A stretch of DNA of 64,000 nucleotides, taken from NCBI RefSeq assembly GCF_030272615.1, contig NC_081415.1:506989373-507053372 (forward strand), read 5' to 3'. The notes under the pieces are model-generated. The model was not told the DNA's origin, searched no databases, and was given only the letters and a program-made list of their open reading frames with translations. Shown in pieces: positions 1 to 11,391 of the stretch. Each line of letters starts with the position of its first letter. The stretch's first letter is position 1. Made by a program: the position numbers and the translations under genes. The DNA is from Cryptomeria japonica (lineage: Eukaryota; Streptophyta; Pinopsida; Cupressales; Cupressaceae).

Positions 1-2839
1 GGACTTCCTCTATCATTTTTGTTGTGAGCTCTTTATCCTTGATCTTGCTTAGGTATTCGGATGCATCAACTCCAGATGTTTCAATCTGATTAAGGAGTTC
101 ATCCAACTGAATATGGATGGCTGCATCGATTGACAGTGTTGCTGATGGTAGCATTTATGTGAGCAGTGTCCTAACCCTTTGAAGTACCTTGTTCTTTTTC
201 TGTATGGCCAGTTGTTTCTCCTGTTCAACCTTTGCTTTGCATAGTTCACTGAATTCAGTGAGTGCTTGCCCTTTTAATTTGGAGATGTCGACATTGGGCA
301 ACACGATCAATTTAGATAAGTCAAATTTAAAACCATGGTTTCTCACCTTCTTCTCTTTTCCTTTTGTCTGGGGCACTAAGACAAGTGCTTGTGAGGCTTG
401 CTGTCCCTCGGTAGGTTGCTCGGTAGATGCAACACTTTGCACTATTCCTGTAGCAGTTGCAGTGTCTTTGGATGGCTCGGTGCTAGGGGTCTCTGTTGTA
501 ATATTTGTTGTGCTTGTCTGTGCTTAAGACAATTGATCTTTTGTTGTGTCTGCTGCAGCTTCAGACTTGTAACCTTCAGTAACTTGTTCGGTATCCTTGG
601 GAGCTTCGGTTGGGGCTGTTGGCTTCACCGGCGGATAAGGCTGAACTTGTTCTAAGACCGATTCACTAGACACAAGTTTTGCATAAGTGGTGCCTTCAAT
701 CATTTCCTGCTCCGGTGCGACTTCATCCATTACATCTTCATCAATTTGTATTGTGTCAATAAGGTCTAGACCTTGCTCGGTGACATCTGGATCTTGCTCG
801 ATGACATCAACAATTTCAATTTGAGATTGTTCACCGACATCCTTTTGCTTGAAGATCTCCTGCCACTTGGCCTTAGTCTCATTCTCCACATCAATATATA
901 GCCCATTCATCAATTTTAAGGCTCTCTGTTTCACAAGAAATTTTGCATTGTATGTGGACAAATGCTCCTTGATTTCAGCTACGGACATGTCAAGAAATAA
1001 ATGGACAAGACTTCTTTCTCTTATTTGTCTCTCTGAATCCATTGCATATTTCCATCTGTTATCAATATGTGAATAGAGTTCACTCGGAAGTGACTTTGCT
1101 AGTTCTAATGGTGCTAACCGAAACTTCAGAAGTGTACATATGACAGCTTCTTCAATCTGTCGTTTCTCATCATTGTTCCTAGACTCATACTTAACATATC
1201 TGAATCCTGCAAATCCACCGTATTCCTTAAGATTGGCACAAAAGTTTTCAACACTGTGAATGTTTACCTTTTTGCTCTTCACAATCTGGAATTTGTTAGC
1301 ATCATCAGACTCTGTATCACTCGACTCTTTAGCCAAAATGAGTCTCCGACTAGATTTCTTGTAAGTCTTTGTTACCTTAGGAACGGCAACAGTCTTTTGT
1401 TTCTTGCTCGGTGATGTAGCTGATGCTCTGATGTTGGGTCTCTTTGATGGTGGAGTCGGCAGGGCCTTTGTTATGTCATGTTTCTTTCTTTTTAGAACTT
1501 TTCCCTTTGGCAACTCTGTGCTCAATGTTATTGCAGCCTCCTGTGCTTCTGATTCTTCCTCAGTAATGGCAAGATTGCCTTTAACAGGTGTAGATGAGGA
1601 TTCTTCTCCGAATTTCTCAGATAAAGCTTTTATCATCTTTGTAGCTTTCCTTGTAGCCTTAGGAACTACAATGCTCATTTTTACTTTCTCCTTCACCTCT
1701 TCATAGGTTCCATACCTTAGTTCAGTTGCATGCCTTGGCAATGATAGGTAGGCATCAATTTGTTGTTGTGTGATATCATAATCAATTTCATAACCCATTG
1801 GTTGCAACGACTGAATCCTTGGGTCAACAGCATTTACATAGCAATAATCGGTGTTGACTTCAAAACATATATCGTCCATGTATTTTTCGACCAGTTGTGG
1901 TGGGATCCTGTACCTGTTGTGCATTTTCTCTTGGAATTTGCTAAAGTAATCATCCATGACATCATTAAAGTTATCTCCTAACTTCTTGATGTAATCATTG
2001 ATCTGATGGGTGATAGGTCGGTGTTGCTCCCATACTACTTTACCGACTGAGGGAAAGAACTTTTCAAAATAGAAAAACATACAGACAAGTAGTGAACCGA
2101 ACTTGAGTGTGTTTGCCGAGTTGTTCTTCTTCGGCTTCCTTATTGTATTCAGGTTCTCAAATAACTTCTTTAGTAGTACTTCACATAAGTCTACTTTCAT
2201 TCCCTTCTTTACTATTTTGTAGGCCAGGTCCACTGGAGCACATGGTACACTGTTTTCCCTTGCAGATTGGAAGAAATAGTAACCAATGACTCTGATTGCA
2301 AATTTTAGTTCAGCATCAGTGACATTATTCAATTTCAGTCCTCGGTAATCGGATTCTACTCCGGTTAGACTGATTAGCTCCTTTCGTGATATCATTTTCT
2401 GTGCACGATCATGATCGTAGATGGGGTATCCGGTGATTAGATGAATGACTTCCTTCGTGATCCTGAACGGTTGCTCTTGTAGCCACATGAAATCATCATG
2501 TACTCTGCTCAATACAAACTTAACCCATTGGGGTTTGAACACACGAGGATAGACTAGGGCTTCAATTAATCCCTTGATTCTGATATGTTCAAATTTACTA
2601 TCCAGTTTGCCGTCAGTGCACAGTTCATCATATGTGTCACTAATCTCTACATGACCGCGTTCCTCAACACGGCACTTGGTAAAGAATCTGACATCTTCTA
2701 CCAATAAGACTCGATCTGGGATGAGTGAAAATGCAGTTTTATCATCCGGTTCTGAGGCGACTTTAGGAGTTAGGGAATACTTCAGAGATGGCTTCTCTAC
2801 ATTTTGGACAACTACAGGGTCTTGGATCTTGGGCGCCAT
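1..2839 (-). pseudogene. Long accessory ORF of element I, unknown function, two nonsense codons
   Basis: One reading frame starts at an ATG (2839) and stays open to base 1 except for two TAA codons (524-526, 155-157). The first open block is 771 codons. The product has a roughly 400-residue N-terminal globular part with motifs ITKEVIHLITGYP and PPQLVEKYMDDICFEV, then a Lys/Ser/Pro-rich stretch around residues 400-540, then a mixed helical C-terminal part ending in Glu/Thr-rich sequence. The YMDD string here is not in a reverse-transcriptase context. I recognise no catalytic domain. It sits downstream of gag where pol is normally expected. Its layout resembles the ORF at 36838-40059 in a different element. 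Function unknown. Confidence 0.65.
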
Positions 2840-3364
2840 GGTAGATCTCGAGTAAAATTCGACAGGTTATCCTTAGGGTTTACAAGTGACTTACTCTTCA
2901 CACTAGGTAGACACTAGCAATTTGACTAGATCAGAAACCAGCTAAACAGTGTGAATAGATTGATGTAAATACCTTGAAATTTGCTCTGAATGAAGTTTGG
3001 TCGCTTTGATTCACTCTGCTCTGCTTCTCGAAAACTTGGGTGAATGATAATGACCGCAAAAACACTTTTAAGTACTCAAAAATACCTTTTCAAGCTCCGT
3101 GCAAGTTAGATCAAGATATTAAATCCACTCGGTTCACCTTTTACCGATTTACTTCATTTTCTGTTTTCACCGAGTATCCAAATTTGCTTTGTTAACCGAC
3201 TTGACAGGTTTCCTGTATACACCGACTTGACAGGTTTCCAATATAGTATGCAAACTTTTCTAATTGCATCTTAACTATGCAGATTTTGAATTCTGTTCAT
3301 AATAAAATAGGAACTGTTATGATTTAACTTTTAAAGAATGCAGTCCCTTCATACCTTTTCTTGA
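2840..3364. other. Noncoding spacer between the two frames of element I
   Basis: No open frame of note. It holds a 19-bp direct repeat (ACCGACTTGACAGGTTTCC at 3195-3213 and 3221-3239) and several CTCGGT/ACCGAG hexamers, which recur throughout this element. It may contain a leader or splice signals for the accessory ORF, but none can be defined from sequence. Confidence 0.4.
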
Positions 3365-4717
3365 CTAATTTGAAATAGGTGCACCTAACTCGGTAGGTAA
3401 GGTGCTTTCTTCATCAGACATAATTTCTTTCTTTTTCCAAATCATCTTGAATTTTTCCTTTATCTCCTCAGTGTCTCTTCTCGGTTGATCTCTGCAATCT
3501 TCAGCTAAATGTCCAACTTTGTGACAATGAAAACATGTCATACCGGGATTTCTCCATGATCTCCGGTTGTTCATTCCAAACCTTATAAAACAGTTGGCAC
3601 TTATATGTCCATATCTTCCACAGCATTCGCACCATATCCTTGTATTGTAATCCCATGGTACTGCTGCATATTGTTGGTAAGAATCTGTGTGAGTTCGGTA
3701 ACCTCCAATGTTTGCTCGATGTGGATACTTCATGTAGTTCTTTTGCTTAAACCAACACTTCTCGGTACTATGTCCATATCTATTGCAGTTTTTACAAAAC
3801 CCTTTGAATTTTGCCTTCTGATGGTTGTTAACAGACTTTGTCCTACATTGATTAGGTATGTGACCATATTTTTTGCAATTATAACAATATCCATTGGACT
3901 TAGAGATATTCGGTTGCTTACCTTTTCTGATCTGGCATATGTTGGCAGTATGACCTTGATTTCCACAGTAGTAGCAAATAGGCTTCTTCCTTTTGATGTT
4001 ATTTCTTTTTCCAGCTTGTTTTGGTGATTCTCCTCTCTCAGTAGTATTAATTCCTTTCTCAGTAGAGTCTTTTCCTTTGTAACCGAGTCCTCCATCTTTG
4101 TAGAGTCTTCTTGTATTCAGTTGCTCATCCAACATCTTTGATGCTTCATAACTTTTCTCCAATGATTATTTGGATTTCTTTTCTGTTTCAAGTTCACCAG
4201 TCAACCTTGATACTTCAAGTTTCAATGATTGACTTTCATCATTCTTCAGAATTGCTTCATGATGAGCATAACCTAGTTGATCTGTCATATTTTGTTGAAT
4301 ATCAGTTAACCTTATGATTTCATCATCATTATCAGATACTAGAGCTTCAAGTTGATGTTTCTCTCTTTGTAGATCTCTTGCTTTATCCTCATCTCTCCTT
4401 AATGCATCTAGATTTTCAGTCATTTGTGTACTGAAATGTTCATGTTCTCTTTTCATTGCTTTTAGTTGATCAGCCAATGCTTTGTTCTTTTCTTTCAACA
4501 TTCCAATCATTTCTTCAGTTTCTTCAGATATACTGTTCTCAGATGATGTCTCGATTTGTTCCACTAGCTCTTGAGTATCCTGCAAGTCATCAGATAATCT
4601 TCTCCTTACTTTCAGAGATTTTTGCATTTGCCTCTGCATGTCTGCAATCACTTGATTTGCATTATCCAGCTCTTCTTGAAGATGCACAATCCTCCGAGAT
4701 TGTTTGTAGCCTTCCAT
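3365..4717 (-). pseudogene. gag: Gag-like protein with coiled coil and five CCHC zinc knuckles (element I)
   Basis: The ATG at 4717 lies about 50 nt after the primer site. The frame is interrupted once, by TAA at 4166-4168, and continues in the same frame to 3365, about 450 codons in all. The first 180 residues are charged and heptad-like (coiled coil). After a copia-Gag-type GLGYK motif come five CX2CX4HX4C knuckles, for example CYYCGNQGHTANIC and CFHCHKVGHLAEDC. The first three recur exactly every 30 residues, which points to internal duplication. Role by family: RNA binding and particle assembly. The N-terminal UBN2-type half seen in other copia Gags is missing. The single stop is either decay or suppressible. 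Confidence 0.8.
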
Positions 4718-4765
4718 TGCTAAGATCTTTCTCTTTAGGTGGTTAAACCCTTTTCCAAGATTCAA

Positions 4766-4777
4766 GCTCTGATACCA
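4766..4777 (-). other. Primer binding site, initiator-Met tRNA type
   Basis: On the minus strand this reads TGGTATCAGAGC, the standard plant initiator-Met primer site, two bases from the LTR end at 4780. It fixes both the orientation of element I and the inner LTR boundary. Confidence 0.9.
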
Positions 4778-4779
4778 AT

Positions 4780-5960
4780 TGTTAGGCCCAATACAGAAAG
4801 CTAATGTACTGAGAGGCGAGGGGTGAATCAGTACTCCAAAACTTCTCCTTTGTAATAACCTTACTGTTATGCATAAATAGAATAGTGCAGTAACATAAAA
4901 TAAAACTATAATCAACAGATAACAATCATACATGATTCACTCCATAACATATATATTTTGGTCACGCAGAAACTCTTAGTTAGAGAGAAAAACTGCGGTG
5001 GGGATGGCACCCACAACTTCACTACTGCAATAATAAAGAATGCTCGGTCAGAGCTACATTTAACTATTTCTGATAGCTTACCCTGTTAGGAGTATTAAGA
5101 TCAGTTAGATCTACCTTACTAAAGGATTTTTACAACACTATATAAGTGTAGCACCTCATTAAAGGATTTACAATTTATAGACTTGGTTAGAGTCTTTTAC
5201 CCTGTTAAAGGTTTCTCTTACAACTTCAAAATATTACAATATAATCATTACAAATATCTGCAACTTTACATCTGAAATGTTAAAGCAGATTCTATGTGCT
5301 CTGAATAAGATTACCTAGCTTGCAGCATACCTCGGTAACCCATAATGAAACTCGGTAAACCCTTCTGTTTACTCTGTTCTTCGACTGTTCACTGATAACC
5401 TACTCGGTGACCTCTCTGTGTCTCTGTAACAGTCTTCCTTCATGTATACACACTGCTATCTCATTGCATCTCTTATCACATCATATCATGTCATATATCT
5501 AACCCTAGAATCATGTTGTATATATAGATCTCTTACAGCGGTGATCTGATTCATTGCTTCGATCTTACAAAAAGATTCTTCGAATGAATAACTAAACAAA
5601 ATATCTCATAGGTTAGATTGGCCTTGTAATCATACACATTCTCATAGTGCAATTTCCAATGCAGAAACGGTTAGATGTGCCTCAATCTTGTAACATGTTT
5701 TCATGTGCATGTCCAGGTTCAATGTATCTAGTAAAACGTTTCACTCGGTGAGTTAACTTTACCACTCGGTAGCCATGAACCTTTACTCAGTAAACAGCTC
5801 AGTGAATACTGTGTTCTGTGACTGTTTTCTTCAGTAACTGACTAGACTGTTCATACCGACTTCTCTGTGTGTACCGACTGCATGATTCGGTAATACTAAC
5901 CGACTAGAATATAGTATGACTTTGGATATGAAACTAATGGCAATTTGATAAGTAGTAACA
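4780..5960 (-). repeat. 5' LTR of element I (1,181 bp)
   Basis: Plus-strand ends are TGTTAGGCCC (4780) and GTAGTAACA (5960), giving TGTTA...TAACA inverted ends. The inner end abuts the primer site. The outer end breaks an integrase reading frame that resumes at 5961, so 5960/5961 is an insertion junction. The LTR is rich in CTCGGT and CGGTAA words. The partner LTR is outside the window. Confidence 0.8.
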
Positions 5961-7435
5961 ATAGTATGTTTATATCTGGAGTCATACAATATTGCCCAGT
6001 CACCGGCCTTGAACTTTTTCTCTTTGATATATTTATCATGCCACTTTGCTCTCTGATTTTGGATCAGTTCTGTCTGCTGGACAGCCATTTTCCTCCATTC
6101 GTCTAAAGCATTCAATTGCTGAATTCATTCTTTTTGTGCTTCATATAGTGTCATATTTAATTGCAAAGTTGTCCTCAGATTTGTATGCTCAAATTTAATA
6201 GGCGTCATTGCTGCTTTTCCATAAACCATTTCAAAAGGTGTGAAACCAATTGATGTTTTCCAAGTTGTTATGTATGCACAAATTGCTTCTGAAAGCCTAT
6301 GAGACCAATCTTTTTTATGAACAGATACTGTTTTGGTAAGAATAGCCTCAAGCTCCCTATTTGTAACCTCTACCTGTCCATTAGCTTGTGGATGATATGG
6401 AGTAGATTTTCTATGCCTTATATTGTATTCATTAACCAAAGCTGCAATCAATGTTGAAGTAAATTGTGGGCCCTGGTCTGATACAATTTCTCTTGGTACT
6501 CCATATCTTGTAAATATCTCCTCATAAAGAAACTCAGCCACCTTATTATCTGTTGCATGTGTCATGGCACAAGCTTCCACCCATTTTGTTACATAATCTG
6601 TACATACCAAAATTTAGGATTTGCCATTAGAAGGTGGATCAATTGAGCCAACAAAATCTAATCCCCATTTATCAAATGGTGCAACTAATATTTGTGGATA
6701 TAATGGCATCTCATCAGATTTAGTAGGTCTTCCCATACACTGGCATCTGTCACATTTTCTTGTATACTGTGATGCATCCTTGTGTAATGTGGGCCAATAG
6801 TATCCTGTATTTAGTATTTTGCGTGTTGTTCTTTTGGCAGCAAAATGTCCTCCACATGGCTCATCATGACACACATGCAGGATATCATATGTTTCATCTT
6901 CCCTTACACATCTTCTCATGACTTGGTCAGGCCCAGTATAAAACAAACAATCAGCAATCCATGAGAAGTTAAAACTTTTTTCTACTAACAACCTTCTTTC
7001 CTTAGGAGAGAAACGAATTGGCATTTTAGCAGCAACTAAATAGTTGGCAATATCAGCATACCAAAGAGTGTGAGCTTGTATAAGGAATAAATGTTCATCT
7101 AGAAAAGCATCATCTATTACTGTAGAATCTTCTTGTAACTGAAGTCTTGAAAGATAGTCTGCAACCACATTAGACTTCCCTAGTTTATCAACAACTGTCA
7201 TATCAAATTCCTGCATCAACAATAACCAGCGAGCTAATCTACCAGTAATTGAAGGCTTATTCATGAGATATCTAATTGCAGTATGATCCGTATGCACAAA
7301 TATGGGATATCCTGTGATATAGTGCCTGATTTTGTTGAGTGCATATATAACACCTAACATTTCCTTTTCAGTTACTGTGTAATTCAACTCAGGCCCCTGT
7401 AAGTTCTTGCTAGTATAGTATATTGCACTTTCCAA
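5961..7435 (-). pseudogene. RNase H and integrase of the Athila-like element
   Basis: 7435-6614 encodes an RNase H segment (HTDHTAIRYLM, VADYLSRL) and an integrase zinc-binding region (CHDEPCGGHF, CDRCQCMGRP). A TAA at 6614-6616 interrupts it. 6610-6125 continues the integrase core with the acidic residues visible in WGLDFVG, VSDQGPQF and NGQVEVTNRELE. Another stop precedes 6115-5961, which holds the start of the C-terminal domain (GDWAILYDSRYKH) before the frame runs into the LTR of element I. Role by family: RNA degradation and strand transfer. Nonfunctional because of the stops and the insertion. Confidence 0.85.
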
Positions 7436-7449
7436 GTTATCAAAATCTC

Positions 7450-8375
7450 TGTCCTAATACTGACCCTATTGCATAATCAGATGCATCTGTATGAATTTAA
7501 AATGGTAAAGACCAATTTGGACCTTTAACAACTGGTGCTTGGGTCAAGGCATGCTTAAGCTTCAAGAAAGCTTCATTGCATGCAGAGGTCCATTTAAATT
7601 CAATATCCTTGGTAAGCAATGAATATAAGGGACTTGCAATTTTGCTGAAATCTTTGATAAACCTTCTATAGTATTCAGCATGACCAAGGAAACTTCTTAC
7701 ATCTTTTTGCTTCATAGGGGCATTGATATGCTGAATGACTTCAATCTTTGCTGGGTCCACCTGTATTCCTTTTATAGAGATATGATGACCAAGGACTATT
7801 CCTTCTTGCATCATGATGAAGCATTTCTCACTATTTAATGACAAACTATAGTCCTCACATCGCTGCAAAACGTTTTTCAAGTTCCCCAATGCTAGTTCAA
7901 ATTCAGAACCATAAGTTGTAAAGTCATCCATATAGATTTTCATGATGTCTTGAGAAATATCAAAAAAGATACTGATCACTGCTCTTTGAAAAGTGGATGG
8001 AGCATTACACAACCCAAAAGGAAGAACAGAATATGCATATGTGCCCCAAGGACAAGTAAATGTTGTTTTTTCTTGATCCTCTGGGGCTATCTGAATTTGA
8101 TTGTAACCACTGAATCCATCAAGAAATGAAAAATATCTTTTACCAGCCAAAGAATCCAATACCTAATCCACAAATGGTAATGGAAAGTGATCTTTTCTTG
8201 TTGCTAAGTTCAAGGCTCTATAATCAACACATACCCTCCATTTTCCTCCTTTCTTAGGAACTATTACCAAAGGTGATACCCATTGGCTATCAGAGATAGG
8301 ATAGATAAACCCGGCCTTTAACAACTTCTGCAATTCTTCTTTAACTATTTCTTTTAATGCAAGATTGATTCTTCT
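7450..8375 (-). pseudogene. Reverse transcriptase of the Athila-like element
   Basis: The open block 8159-7497 encodes fingers/palm and thumb: FLDGFSGYNQIQIAPEDQ, LPFGLCNAPSTFQRA, the active site KIYMDDFTTYG and the thumb motif VRSFLGHAEYYRRFI. Upstream, 8375-8160 encodes the N-terminal RT motifs (SPLVIVPKKGGKWRVCVDYR) but contains a stop just before the 8159 block. Frame breaks at both ends show the polyprotein is dead, although the RT active site is intact. Sequence style matches the Athila lineage. Confidence 0.85.
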
Positions 8376-9320
8376 TTACAGTTGTCTGAGTGGGCAACAT
8401 TTTTCTTTTATATAGATACAGTGGGTGCAAATTGTTAGATCTATTCCATGCATATCCTTGTAATCCCATGCAAAAGCATTTTTATGACATTTCAGTAAGT
8501 CCACAAGGGCCCCCTTTTGAGTATCTAAAAGATCTCTATTGATATTCAAACATTTATTCAAATCAACTTCTATCTTGGTAGTAAGATCAATCTGGGACAT
8601 ATCAAAAATATGAGAAGTACAGACTTCCTGCGGCAACAGAGTATGCAATACATCAATGGCTGTAGGAAAGTCTAAATCTGCAATATTCGGTACCAACTCC
8701 TGCAATTGTTGTTCTTGTATCAACTCATTTATCAAAATTTTATAAAGAATTGAGTCTTCATCATGTAATTGCATGAATGGCCCTCGATTAATCATCATAA
8801 GGTGATTAATAGAGTCAACTCCCTCAAATTCTTCTCCCAAAATAGGCCAAATGGCTTGTTGTTGATCCAACTGGGGTTGTGCAGGAGAATACAAAGCTAA
8901 TGTTTTTGTAGAGTTCCCATCTGAAATAGTCATATCCCCTGATCTACATCCAATATATGCATCAGTCGTGGCAAGCCAAGGTCTTCCCAAAATCACCAGA
9001 TATCCTCACAACGTTGCCTTTGGAGATAGAATCATAAAGTCTGCAGGGTATTCCCAAGAATCCAAAATAACCACCAACATCTTGAATCATACCATTAGGT
9101 CTCACTATAGAACTGTGAGTGTAGGCCTTAGACTATTGATTTCAAGTTGTTTCGTTACTTCTCTTGTCATCACATTAATGGCTGCCCCTAAATCAATTAA
9201 AACATTGCTTATATGGCTGCCATTAATGACTATACTTACAACAGGACTACCTGGATCAAAATATTTTGGAATTGCAACCTTGCCTAACATAATATCTGCC
9301 AATTGACCCATAACATGCAC
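8376..9320 (-). pseudogene. Aspartic protease and linker of the Athila-like element
   Basis: 9320-9105 encodes VLIDLGAAINVM, the Athila-type retropepsin active site (DLG rather than DSG/DTG). After a frame break, 8996-8376 continues with ILGRPWLATTDAYI, the second conserved protease motif, followed by a roughly 150-residue acidic linker leading to RT. Role by family: polyprotein cleavage. The break between the two halves inactivates it. Confidence 0.75.
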
Positions 9321-11150
9321 TGTTTACAGATCCTTCTTCTTCCTGCCAGGTTTTTTTACACATGCTTCTTTCAGTGCCTTACTATATATAGGAACATCTT
9401 TTATTGCTTGCAACAATGGAATTTTAACACAAACATGTTTCAGTTGATCTATAATATCAAAACCTTGCTCTTGTTCTGTGAGAACTTCATTTTCTTGCAA
9501 TCTCTGGGGAAATGGCAGTAATATCTACTTCTGAGGTATTGTATCTGTTGGATAAGAGATTTCTTGTTCTTCTTGTACCTCAGTGATAACTGGAGGAGAT
9601 GGATTAGGCAGAGTTGTCTCGGATCGGAGGTGAATATCACTTAGGGATAGAGAATAGGTTGAGTATTGATTAAGATCAGCTGAATAAGGTCGTTGTTGCT
9701 GCTGAGATTTAATATTAGGATTTGGCATTGGTTGAGTGGGCAACTGCATTGGTTTAGGTGGGACAACAGTGGTTGCAGGGGGAGGCATTATTGCTGGCGG
9801 CTGAGGCTGCTGAACAGGTTGTTGATAACCAGAAGATTGGGCAGTCCATGGCTGACTCCCCCTCCATTGAGGAGTAGGTTGCCAATTACCTTGAAACTGA
9901 CTTCCTTGGCCCTAAGGTGGATACCAATTCCCTTGTGGTTGTTGCCACTGTGGCATTTGATTAGCAAAATGTTGCCCTTGGCCTTGAGAACCATACCAAT
10001 TTTGATAATTACCAAAATTTTGAGCATATGGTGATTGCCATTGGTTATTTGATACATAAGAATTTCCACTATAACCAGAAAAAGAACGTGGATCCGGAGG
10101 CATACCTTGTGTTTGGAAATTTGGCCTTCTTTGAGCAATATAGAAAACTTGCTCATCCTCACCTTGTATTGGCTTGAAGTCAGGAACCTCAACATTTGCA
10201 ACCATTTTACATCTGCAATCCTTCTTTCACTGTCTACAATGAGGGCAAAATTCTGCAAGAAATGCATCAGCTTCTTCATGCTTCTTCTTACCTGAAAGTG
10301 TTTCCAACTGAGTAGCCATATTATTTATAATGTCCTCCTTAAAGTCCTTCAATAAATGGCTAAGTTCCATTCTAGAAACTCCAGTACCAGATGTTGATGA
10401 AGATGCTCCTGGCTTGAAACGCCTGTTCTTTTTAGAAGCAGATCTAGAATACTTCTTACAAATTTGTCCTATTTCAGCTCACGTGGACTGTGTAATGTCA
10501 CCTCCTCCCATAAGATCCAAAGAATCAGTGCATTCATCACTGATTCCCCTCAAAAATATCAACTTGAGGGAATCTTCATTTAGAGTACTATGTTTGGACT
10601 TTTTGACACTAAACAGAAACCTCTGCAGATAATCTTAAAGACTCTCATCTTCTTTCTGTGTCATTCTAAAGATATCATCCCCATGACAATCAGTGCCTCT
10701 ACAATAATCTTTATATTTGGCAAGAAACAATCGTATCATCTCATCCCATGTATTGATTGTGCTACTACCCAAGCTCATAAACCATCTTAAAGACGATTCC
10801 TTCAAGGTGGCAAGAAATATTTTGAGTGTATGGGCATCCGTAGTATAGTCAAAACTCCTACAGAGAACATCAAACTCAAACAGAAATGTGTCTGGATCCT
10901 CTATCACCAATCCATAGAATTTAGGGAGGGAAGAAGCTGGAATGTTCTTGAGATTAGCATTATCATTCTGATCAGATATGGGGAACTCAAACGTTGGGTC
11001 CAAAGGTGGTGGTGGTGGATTATTTCCACCAAGAGGTGGGTTTCCTTGCATTGTACTTGTGGGGGTAGTTACTGTAAGAAATTCTTCTTCTTGAGGTCCA
11101 AAGACGAACTGAAGACTACCTTCTGGAAATTCAGATTCAGGATGGTTCAA
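9321..11150 (-). pseudogene. gag: Gag of the Athila-like element
   Basis: 11150-10635 contains the retrotransposon Gag core (FYGLVIEDPDTFLFEFDVL, LRWFMSLGSSTINTW, DIFRMTQKEDESL) after a proline-rich N-terminus. The C-terminal part is scattered over frames between 10279 and 9525 and is rich in Gln, Asn, Tyr and Pro. No clear zinc knuckle is seen. At least three frame changes separate it from the protease. Confidence 0.75.
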
Positions 11151-11370
11151 ATTCTCTGGGGTTTAATAAAGTTCAGCAAAAGGATTTATATCTGGGGAAT
11201 TATTTTCTGTATGATTAGGATGACTGGGCAGAAATCTACCTAGAACATCTCTTCTTCGCCTATGCATGCAGATTCATGAAATTTTTTCGAACAATCAGGT
11301 ATGCCAAAAAAAACAATTAACTGAAAAACTAAAAAGACAATAACCATAACAGGTTCTTAGTTTGACACCA

Positions 11371-11388
11371 TCCCCGACAACGGCGCCA
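11371..11388 (-). other. Primer binding site, tRNA-Asp type
   Basis: On the minus strand this reads TGGCGCCGTTGTCGGGGA, matching the tRNA-Asp-type primer site common in Athila elements. Three bases separate it from the LTR end at 11392. Confidence 0.85.
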
Positions 11389-11391
11389 AAA

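Larger units (their letters stand above)
1..5960 (-). mobile_element. Copia-type LTR retrotransposon, 5' half (element I)
   Basis: Read on the minus strand: 5' LTR (5960-4780), a two-base gap, an initiator-Met primer binding site, a Gag-like frame (4717-3365), then a long accessory frame running off the window at base 1. No protease, integrase or reverse transcriptase lies in the visible part; if present, pol is left of base 1. The Gag carries a GLGYK motif just before its zinc knuckles, which is common in copia Gag proteins, so I assign it to Ty1/copia with moderate confidence. It is inserted in the integrase C-terminus of the Athila-like element, so the rest of that integrase and its 3' LTR should lie left of this element, flanked by the duplicated target atagt. 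Confidence 0.8.

Noticed and set aside
189-655. Plus-strand frames at 189-527 and 398-655, and many similar opposite-strand frames across the window
   Set aside because: They are antisense to better supported minus-strand coding sequence or lie in LTRs, with no domain or codon signal.
2300-2840. Reverse transcriptase because of a YMDD string in the accessory ORF of element I
   Set aside because: The flanking residues (VEKYMDDICFEV) lack the hydrophobic palm motif context and no other RT motif is present.
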